A stretch of DNA of 64,000 nucleotides. Source: Sedimentitalea sp042687825 (GTDB lineage Bacteria > Pseudomonadota > Alphaproteobacteria > Rhodobacterales > Rhodobacteraceae). Below the pieces are notes generated by a model. The model was not told the origin of the DNA, ran no database searches, and saw only the letters and a list, made by a program, of their open reading frames with translations. Location: assembly GCF_042687825.1 (NCBI RefSeq), contig NZ_JBHUQE010000014.1, forward strand, positions 1-64,000, written 5' to 3'. Position numbers and translations under genes: made by a program. This document shows, in pieces, positions 56,653 through 64,000 of the stretch; the stretch's first letter is position 1; every line of letters begins with the position of its first letter.

Positions 56653-57462
56653 ATGGCCGAAACCAGCAGCAAGATCGCCCCGGTGGATCCCGTTTGGAAC
56701 CGGATCTCGGAGGAGGCCCGCGAGGCCGTCCGCAAGGAGCCGTTGATGGGCGGTTTGATTCACGCCTGTATTCTACATCACAAGACGCTGGAAAAAGCCT
56801 TATCCTATCGCATTGCGGCCAAGCTGTCTTCCAACGAGATGTCGATGGTCATTCTGCGCGAGATTGCCGATCAGGCCTTTGAAGGCGCGCCGCATCTGAC
56901 CGAAGCGGCGCGGGCGGATTTGGTTGCCGTGTTCGAACGCGACCCGGCCTGTCATCGCCTTTTGCAGCCGGTTCTCTACTTCAAGGGATATCAGGCGATG
57001 CAGGCCTATCGTGTCGGACACTGGCTGTGGCAACAAGGGCAGCATGATCTGGCATATTTCTTTCAGATGCGGGTGTCCGAGATTTTCGGAATTGACATTC
57101 ATCCGGCCGCAAGGATCGGTAAGGGCATCATGATCGACCATGCCCATTCCATCGTGATCGGAGAAACCGCGGTCGTTGGTGACAATGTGTCGATGCTGCA
57201 TTCCGTGACCTTGGGCGGGACCGGAAAAGAAGAGGAGGATCGTCATCCGAAGATCGAGGATGGCGTTCTGATCGGGGCAGGCGCAAAGGTTTTGGGCAAT
57301 ATCAGAATCGGGCATTGCAGCCGCATCGCGGCCGGTTCTGTTGTGCTGAGTGACGTGCCCCCCTGCAAGACGGTTGCGGGCATACCGGCACGGATAGTTG
57401 GCGAAGCGGGTTGTGATCAGCCATCGGTCAACATGGATCAGTTGTTTTCCACACCCCGCTGA
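56653..57462 (+). CDS. cysE: serine O-acetyltransferase
   Basis: A 269-residue enzyme making O-acetylserine for cysteine synthesis. The N-terminal helical domain is followed by left-handed beta-helix hexapeptides (IDIHPAARIGKGIMIDHAHS, VGDNVSMLHSVTLGGTGKE, IGAGAKVLGNIRIG) with the catalytic His/Asp of the family. The C-terminal tail is a normal length and may be feedback sensitive to cysteine. Confidence 0.96.
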   Translation: MAETSSKIAPVDPVWNRISEEAREAVRKEPLMGGLIHACILHHKTLEKALSYRIAAKLSSNEMSMVILREIADQAFEGAPHLTEAARADLVAVFERDPACHRLLQPVLYFKGYQAMQAYRVGHWLWQQGQHDLAYFFQMRVSEIFGIDIHPAARIGKGIMIDHAHSIVIGETAVVGDNVSMLHSVTLGGTGKEEEDRHPKIEDGVLIGAGAKVLGNIRIGHCSRIAAGSVVLSDVPPCKTVAGIPARIVGEAGCDQPSVNMDQLFSTPR

Positions 57463-57499
57463 AGGGCCGGAAATACCGCCGAGGTGGCCGCGGTCTGCG

Positions 57500-57521
57500 G
57501 GCGCGGACCATGGTCCGCGCC
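57500..57521. repeat. 22-bp perfect palindrome between cysE and pdhC
   Basis: GGCGCGGACC followed by ATGGTCCGCGCC-type complement forms a perfect hairpin (57500-57521) between two convergent stops. It could work as a bidirectional terminator, although no T run is adjacent. Confidence 0.6.
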
Positions 57522-57529
57522 GTGTCGGC

Positions 57530-58846
57530 TCAGGCCAGCATGGTCATCGGGTTTTCCAGGTTTCCGACAATGGCTTCAAGCAACTGGGCGCCCAGAGCCC
57601 CGTCAATGACCCTGTGATCCACTGACAGTGTGACGGACATCACGGTCGCGATCTCCAGTTCCCCATCTTTTCCAACAACCGGTTTCTTGATACCGGCGCC
57701 GACAGCCAGAATCGCCCCATGCGGTGGATTGATCACGGCATCGAAATTCTCGATACCGAACATGCCCAGGTTGGAAATGGCAAAGCTGCCGCCCTGATAT
57801 TCATGCGGGGCCAGTTTTCGGTCACGGGCCCGGCTGGCCAGATCTTTCATTTCCGCCGACAGGGTGGACAAGGTTTTCTTGTCGGCGTCCTGCAGGACGG
57901 GCGTGAACAAGCCGCCATCGACCGCCACGGCCACGGCGACATCCGATGATTTGAGTTGCAGCATCCGGTCGCCTGCCCAGACCGAATTGGCCGCCGGCAC
58001 ATCCTGCAGGGCGAGGGCGCAGGCCTTGATGATGAAATCGTTGACCGACAGTTTCACACCTCGTGATTCCAATTGGCGGTTCAACTCGCCTCGGAATTTC
58101 AGCAGGGCATCCAGTTTGATCTCGCGACGCAGATAGAAATGCGGGATCGACTGTTTCGCCTCGGTCAGGCGGGCTGCGATGGTCTTGCGCATGCCATCCA
58201 GCGTAATTTCCTCGAAATCGCGTCCCTGATAGAGTTTCGCGATGGCATCGGCAGGCGGGGTAGCTGCTGCGGCGGGAGGCGGCGCGGAGGGTTTGGCTAC
58301 CTCTGTTGCTGCTGCGGGAACAGCCGGCGCGGGTTGGCCATGGATGACGTCGACCTTGACGATCCGGCCATGCGGTCCGGACCCGGTGATGCGCGACAGG
58401 TCCACCCCCTTTTCGGCTGCGATACGCCGGGCCAGCGGCGAGGCAAAGATGCGCGCGCCGTCAGGTCCCTTGGCCGCGGCCGGTGCTGGTCTTTGCGCCG
58501 GGGGAGGCCCCGGCACGGGGGCCGGGGCGGGTTCTTCCGGCTGTGCCGGGGCGGCGGCAACGTCTTTCGTTGTGTTTGTGGTGCCGATGTCGTCGGCGCT
58601 TTCGCCCTCGGCCAGCAGAACGGCGATGGCGGTGTTGACCTTGACCGCCTCGGTGCCTTCGGGCACGAGGATTTTTCCGACGATTCCATCGTCGACGGCC
58701 TCAAATTCCATCGTTGCCTTGTCGGTCTCGATCTCGGCGAGAAGATCGCCCGAAGCGACGCTGTCGCCTTCCTTGACCAGCCATTTGGCCAGTGTTCCCT
58801 CTTCCATGGTCGGTGACAGGGCGGGCATCAGGATTTCAGTTGGCAT
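57530..58846 (-). CDS. pdhC: pyruvate dehydrogenase E2, dihydrolipoamide acetyltransferase
   Basis: A 438-residue E2. One lipoyl domain (1-80, lipoylated Lys in [14 protein letters not shown]), a Pro/Ala linker, an E1/E3-binding domain ([20 protein letters not shown]), and the catalytic domain ending with the active site [14 protein letters not shown]. It is last in pdhA-VOC-pdhB-pdhC. Confidence 0.97.
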   Translation of the reverse strand: MPTEILMPALSPTMEEGTLAKWLVKEGDSVASGDLLAEIETDKATMEFEAVDDGIVGKILVPEGTEAVKVNTAIAVLLAEGESADDIGTTNTTKDVAAAPAQPEEPAPAPVPGPPPAQRPAPAAAKGPDGARIFASPLARRIAAEKGVDLSRITGSGPHGRIVKVDVIHGQPAPAVPAAATEVAKPSAPPPAAAATPPADAIAKLYQGRDFEEITLDGMRKTIAARLTEAKQSIPHFYLRREIKLDALLKFRGELNRQLESRGVKLSVNDFIIKACALALQDVPAANSVWAGDRMLQLKSSDVAVAVAVDGGLFTPVLQDADKKTLSTLSAEMKDLASRARDRKLAPHEYQGGSFAISNLGMFGIENFDAVINPPHGAILAVGAGIKKPVVGKDGELEIATVMSVTLSVDHRVIDGALGAQLLEAIVGNLENPMTMLA

Positions 58847-58858
58847 GGCGCGCGCTCC

Positions 58859-60235
<1,377 letters not shown>

Positions 60236-60236
60236 G

Positions 60237-60754
60237 TTACGCGTCTCCTTCCGGCTTGATCATTCCGACGATGTTTCCCTGACCGTCCTCAACATAGGCG
60301 CAGCGCCCGATACCGGGATAGTCCTGTGGCGGCAGCGCCTCGGCGCCGCCGTTGGCAAGTGCCCAGGCATAGGACTTGTCGCAATCCTCGACCTCGAAAG
60401 TCATGGTTCCCCCCCGTACCGGCGACCCCGGCGGGGGGGGCTCGTCCATCCGGCGCATCAGCCCGCCAGAGACGCCCTTGTCCGTTCCGATGTCAGAGCC
60501 TTCGATCAGGTGATAGTCCACGTCCTCGCCCCCCTGCATCGCCGAGTACTCCCAACCGAACAATCCGCCATAGAACGTCTTGGCGGNATCAGCCCGCCAG
60601 AGACGCCCTTGTCCGTTCCGATGTCAGAGCCTTCGATCAGGTGATAGTCCACGTCCTCGCCCCCCTGCATCGCCGAGTACTCCCAACCGAACAATCCGCC
60701 ATAGAACGTCTTGGCGGCGTCGACATCTGCGGCGTGAATCTCGAAATGCGGCAT
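60237..60754 (-). CDS. VOC/glyoxalase-family protein, interrupted by an assembly duplication
   Basis: As given, the frame is broken by N at 60587 and a second copy of a 130-bp segment. Deleting one copy plus the N (131 bases) restores a 128-residue glyoxalase-like protein: [20 protein letters not shown] at the start, then [24 protein letters not shown] and ending [19 protein letters not shown]. Metal ligands typical of the fold (His3, Glu at the end) are plausible. The substrate is unknown. It overlaps pdhA by ATGA and abuts pdhB, so it is part of the pdh operon. Confidence 0.8.
60457..60717. repeat. identical 130-bp direct repeat joined by one N (assembly join)
   Basis: 60457-60586 and 60588-60717 are the same, with a single N at 60587. 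A true tandem copy would break the VOC gene; removing one copy with the N keeps it in frame. An unmerged contig overlap explains this best. Confidence 0.93.
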
Positions 60755-61767
60755 CAGGCGGTCTCCTGCGCGGCTGCGTCGGCATAGATATCCGTCCAAA
60801 GTTCATCCAGCGCCGGTTCGGGGCTGTCCTTGGCGAAATCGGCGGCGGCATTGACCACCTGCTTGATCTCCTTGTCGATCGCCTTCAGGTCGTCTTCGGT
60901 GGCGTGTTTGCCGCTCAGCAGCAGGCCGCGCACCTGTTCGATCGGATCGCGTTCCTCGCGCATCTTCTGCACTTCTTCGCGGGTGCGGTACTTGGCCGGA
61001 TCCGACATCGAGTGGCCGCGATAGCGATAGGTCTTGATTTCCAGGATATACGGGCCTTTGCCCGCGCGGCAATGCGCCACCGCCTTGTCGCCAGCCTCTT
61101 TCACCGCCAGCACATTCATGCCGTCAACCGCCTCGCCGGGGATGCCAAAGGCCTCGCCGCGGGTGTGGATGTCGGGCGTCGACGTCGACCGCTTTTGCGA
61201 TGTGCCCATGGCGTACTGGTTGTTCTCGATCACGAAGATCACCGGCAGGTCCCACAGCGCGGCCATGTTAAAGGCCTCGTAGACCTGACCCTGATTGGCG
61301 GCGCCATCGCCGAAATAGGTAAAGGTGACGCGGCCGTTCTCAAGATACTTGTCGGCAAAGGCCAGGCCGGTTCCCAGCGGCACCTGTGCTGCGACGATGC
61401 CATGCCCGCCGTAAAAGTTCTTTTCCTTCGAGAACATATGCATCGAGCCGCCCTTGCCCTTGGAATAGCCGCCCTCGCGTCCGGTCAGTTCGGCCATCAC
61501 GCCGGCGGCGTCCATGCCGCAAGCCAGCATGTGACCGTGATCGCGATACGAAGTGATGCGCTTGTCGCCCTCTTCGGCGGTCGCCTCCAGGCCGACCACG
61601 ACGGCTTCCTGGCCAATATACAGGTGACAGAAACCGCCAATCAGACCCATCCCGTACAACTGACCCGCTTTTTCCTCGAAACGCCGGATCAGCAGCATTT
61701 CACGGTAGAACGTCCTCAGTTCCTCGGCGGATACGGTTGATTTTTTGGCGGATTTCCGGGTGACCAT
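60754..61767 (-). CDS. pdhA: pyruvate dehydrogenase E1 alpha
   Basis: A 337-residue E1 alpha. It begins FYREMLLIRRFEEKAGQLYG and has the thiamine diphosphate motif GDGAANQGQVYEAFNMAALW and the phospho-loop YRGHSMSDPAKYRTREEV. It forms the E1 heterotetramer with PdhB. It is first in the operon; a palindrome lies just upstream. Confidence 0.97.
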   Translation of the reverse strand: MVTRKSAKKSTVSAEELRTFYREMLLIRRFEEKAGQLYGMGLIGGFCHLYIGQEAVVVGLEATAEEGDKRITSYRDHGHMLACGMDAAGVMAELTGREGGYSKGKGGSMHMFSKEKNFYGGHGIVAAQVPLGTGLAFADKYLENGRVTFTYFGDGAANQGQVYEAFNMAALWDLPVIFVIENNQYAMGTSQKRSTSTPDIHTRGEAFGIPGEAVDGMNVLAVKEAGDKAVAHCRAGKGPYILEIKTYRYRGHSMSDPAKYRTREEVQKMREERDPIEQVRGLLLSGKHATEDDLKAIDKEIKQVVNAAADFAKDSPEPALDELWTDIYADAAAQETA

Positions 61768-61794
61768 CGCGCAGCTCTCCCTCTCTGGCTGAAT

Positions 61795-61810
61795 GGTTTA
61801 GTGTTAAACC
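61795..61810. promoter_or_regulatory. palindromic operator candidate upstream of pdhA
   Basis: GGTTTA-GTGT-TAAACC (61795-61810) lies 28 bases before the pdhA start, and a weak TATATG box is just upstream on the minus strand. A repressor site controlling the pdh operon is likely; the protein is unknown. Confidence 0.5.
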
Positions 61811-61954
61811 ATCATATAGACAATTTGCATGTCCGAGGCGAGAAAAATCCGGAGCCGATCCGCGTATCGGCCGTTGGCGGGCGCTCGGAACCCACCGTTT
61901 GCCGGGCGCGACCGGCACGATAAAAAGCGGAACCGGATGGCGGACTGCGCCGGC

Positions 61955-62269
61955 CTAGCGGATGACGATCTCGTCCGCGCGCAGCAAACCCAGAACTGAC
62001 CGGGCCTGCTGATCCAGCAGGTCCAGGTCCAGAAAGTTGTCCGACAGGCGGCGTGTCAGGTTCTCGGTGATGACAATGTCGTCCTGCAGTCGGTCCAGCG
62101 TCTGTTGCAACGCCTTGGACTCCGCCAGAATTTCGATCCGCCGGAACAGCCCGAAATCGCCCTGCACGGCGGCAAAAGTGAAGTAGGTGCACAGGGTAAA
62201 CGCGGCGCCGAAATAGATCAGCGTGCCGATGTTGGGTCGGGTCGGACGGGTCAAACTGCTCTGCCTCAC
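61955..62269 (-). CDS. ftsB: septum formation initiator, FtsB/DivIC family
   Basis: A roughly 104-residue bitopic division protein. One TM helix (GTLIYFGAAFTLCTYFTFAA) is followed by a periplasmic coiled coil (LQQTLDRLQDDIVITENLTR) and LDQQARSVLGLLRADEIVI. It joins FtsL and FtsQ. GTG at 62269 (AAAGGG five bases upstream) is taken; TTG at 62254 is possible. Confidence 0.85.
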   Translation of the reverse strand: MRQSSLTRPTRPNIGTLIYFGAAFTLCTYFTFAAVQGDFGLFRRIEILAESKALQQTLDRLQDDIVITENLTRRLSDNFLDLDLLDQQARSVLGLLRADEIVIR

Positions 62270-62415
62270 ATGCACCCTTTGCGGGCGTCTTTTGGCACTA
62301 TGGCACAGGTGATTCGGCTTGTGAATCCCCGTTTTGGGGGAGGTTGCCGGCAGGGCCGGTTCGCCCTGTCGGTACATGAATGACGTCAAGGCCCATCGGC
62401 TTGGACGAGCCAGCT

Positions 62416-63309
62416 TCAGCCGGCGACCGAGGCCGCGTGAATGCTGTCGATGGTTTCGGCCAGGGTCTGGTCAAAGGCGTCGTCGCTCTGCTGCGCCGAA
62501 AGCCCTTCGGTCAGCGCCCGCGAAAACGACGCGATGACGCCACGGTTGCGAGACAGCCGGTCGTTCGCCTCGGCCCGGCTGTAGCCGCCCGACAACGCCA
62601 CCACGCGCATCACGCGCGGATGATCCACCAGCGTCGCGTAGTGGTTGGCGGTTTCCGGCAGGGTCAGCTTCAGCATGACCTGGCGGTCATCGGGCAGGGC
62701 GTCCAGATGGCGGGTCAGTTCGGACAGCAGGATCGCTTCGGCCTCGGCCTTGTCGTCAATGCTGATCGTCACCTCGGGTTCGATGATCGGCACCAGCCCA
62801 TGCGCCAGCACCTGGGCTGCCACCTCGAATTGCTGCGCGACGATGGCGGCGATACCGCTGGGCGATGCGGCGTCGATGACCGAGCGCATCTTGGTGCCGA
62901 AAATGCCGGCCTTGACCGCGCGTTGCAGTAGCGCGTCCAGATCGGGCATCGGCTTCATCAGACGCACACCGTCCGCAGCATCGGCCAGCCCCTTGTCGAT
63001 CTTCAGGAACGGCACGACGCGGCGCTTGTCCCACAGATATTGCGGTGTCGGAATGCCATCGATCTCGCGCTCCATGGTCTGCTCGAACAGGATCGCGCCG
63101 ACGATGCGCTCGCCGGTGAAACCCGGCGATTTGATGATCCGGCTGCGCATGGCGTGGATCAGGTCGAACATCTCGCTTTCCGATCCATAGGCGTCCTCCT
63201 GGACCCCATACAGCTTCAGGGCTTTCGGCGTCGACCCGCCGCTCTGATCCAGTGCCGCGACAAAGCCTGCACCGGATGTCATCTGCTCGATCTGAATATC
63301 CTTGGACAT
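62416..63309 (-). CDS. fructose-bisphosphate aldolase, class I
   Basis: A 297-residue class I aldolase of the bacterial short type. It begins MTSGAGFVAALDQSGGSTPKAL-like (FVAALDQSGGSTPKAL), has FLKIDKGLAD and IIEPEVTI, and the Schiff-base Lys is expected in VMLKLTLPE. It lies in the glycolytic pair with pgk, 130 bases downstream of its stop. Confidence 0.93.
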   Translation of the reverse strand: MSKDIQIEQMTSGAGFVAALDQSGGSTPKALKLYGVQEDAYGSESEMFDLIHAMRSRIIKSPGFTGERIVGAILFEQTMEREIDGIPTPQYLWDKRRVVPFLKIDKGLADAADGVRLMKPMPDLDALLQRAVKAGIFGTKMRSVIDAASPSGIAAIVAQQFEVAAQVLAHGLVPIIEPEVTISIDDKAEAEAILLSELTRHLDALPDDRQVMLKLTLPETANHYATLVDHPRVMRVVALSGGYSRAEANDRLSRNRGVIASFSRALTEGLSAQQSDDAFDQTLAETIDSIHAASVAG

Positions 63310-63415
63310 GTTTTCTTTCGCTTATGTTGCAAGACTCGCGCCAGTCGCCCGGCCCGGACGGGCCGCATCGGCAAGGCGGTCTTAGGCCACACCACTGGCC
63401 GTTTCAATCGGTTTG

Positions 63416-63440
63416 GCGCAAACAGCGGCCCTGTTTGCGC
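63416..63440. terminator. hairpin at the end of pgk
   Basis: GCGCAAACAG (63416-63425) pairs with CTGTTTGCGC (63431-63440) around CGGCC, next to the pgk stop. The T run on the minus strand is poor, so it may be a weak terminator or an mRNA-stabilising stem. Confidence 0.5.
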
Positions 63441-64000
63441 TAGCAAGCGGATTCCGTCTTGCGGGTTTCCAGGGCTGCAACCCCGGGCAGAATCTTGCCT
63501 TCCATCCATTCCAGAAAGGCCCCTCCGGCGGTCGAGATATAGGTAAAATCGTCCGCCACGTCCGCATGGTTCAGGGCGGCGATCGTATCGCCGCCACCGG
63601 CAACGCTGATCAACTGCCCCTCGCGGGTCAGTTCGGCGGCCTTGCGCGCCGCGGCATTGGTCGCGGTGTCGTAGGGCGGGATTTCAAAAGCCCCCAGCGG
63701 TCCGTTCCATATCACCGTCTTGGAACCCGCGAACACGGCGGTGATCCGCGCCACGGTTTCCGGTCCGGCATCCAGGATCATCGCGTCGGCCGGGCATTGA
63801 TCGGTGGTCGCGGTCCAGTTCTCGGCGCCGGCGCGGAACTCGCGTGCCAGAATGACATCGCTGGGCAACAGGATGGCGCAGCCCGAGTCGCGGGCCTTGG
63901 CCAGAATGCCCGACGCGATCTCGGCCATGTCATGCTCGCAGAGCGATTTGCCGACATCGATGCCCTGGGCGGCCAGAAAGGTGTTCGCCATGCCGCCGCC
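63440..64000 (-). CDS. pgk: phosphoglycerate kinase, C-terminal part (cut by window end)
   Basis: About 186 C-terminal residues. It has [13 protein letters not shown] start of the nucleotide domain ([12 protein letters not shown]), [21 protein letters not shown] and [12 protein letters not shown], then [14 protein letters not shown], all PGK signatures. The N-terminal half lies beyond 64000. It catalyses ATP formation from 1,3-bisphosphoglycerate. Confidence 0.96.
   Translation of the reverse strand, partial: GGGMANTFLAAQGIDVGKSLCEHDMAEIASGILAKARDSGCAILLPSDVILAREFRAGAENWTATTDQCPADAMILDAGPETVARITAVFAGSKTVIWNGPLGAFEIPPYDTATNAAARKAAELTREGQLISVAGGGDTIAALNHADVADDFTYISTAGGAFLEWMEGKILPGVAALETRKTESAC

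Overview
The window comes from a high-GC alphaproteobacterium of the order Rhodobacterales (Roseobacter-like). The evidence is a complete RcGTA-type gene transfer agent (GTA) cluster, a luxR-luxI pair, a lipoyl-domain E1 beta subunit of pyruvate dehydrogenase, the fabD-fabG-acpP-fabF-mltG order and the glnB-glnA pair. The assembly is a draft. A single N at 60587 joins two identical 130-bp copies inside a VOC-family gene, which looks like an unresolved contig overlap. Two one-base frameshifts sit in A runs of a DksA/TraR-like gene near 56250 and 56406.

Region 1 (1-11150) is the end of an integrative element inserted at the 3' end of tRNA-Asn. It carries a DUF3489-like protein, a CoiA-like nuclease, a defence-type (UG/Abi-like) reverse transcriptase behind a 300-nt structured gap, an AlpA-like HTH protein, several operons of unknown small genes with overlapping stop/start codons, an 814-bp non-coding block with inverted and iterated repeats, and a tyrosine integrase that lacks a recognisable catalytic tyrosine. 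The other end of the element lies outside the window.

Region 2 (11151-41487) is chromosomal backbone. It holds an MBL hydrolase, an orphan EnvZ-like kinase, two lytic transglycosylases, glnA-glnB, the NAD(P)HX repair enzyme, tRNA-Leu, a 1192-residue coiled-coil protein with a papain-like cysteine motif, a porin, trigger factor, a quorum-sensing block (luxI, luxR, an XRE regulator), rpsF-rpsR-rplI, a YceI protein beside a cytochrome b561-YceI fusion, and the fatty-acid synthesis genes with a HisA paralogue and mltG.

Region 3 (41488-56069) is the GTA cluster, g1 to g15 in canonical order including g3.5 and g10.1, followed by a small DUF7742-like gene. The most interesting signal is regulatory. 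An IHF-like site and a good sigma-70-type promoter precede g1. An intrinsic terminator lies in the leader between promoter and g1, and three more terminator-like hairpins lie in or between g1-g2, g2-g3 and g4-g5. A long structured inverted repeat separates g5 and g6. This is the layout expected if the cluster needs processive antitermination, as shown for GafZ, with GafY and IHF, in Caulobacter crescentus.

Region 4 (56070-64000) returns to core metabolism: the DksA-like pseudogene, cysE, the pdhA-VOC-pdhB-pdhC operon behind a palindromic operator candidate, ftsB, a class I fructose-bisphosphate aldolase and the C-terminal part of phosphoglycerate kinase, cut by the window end.
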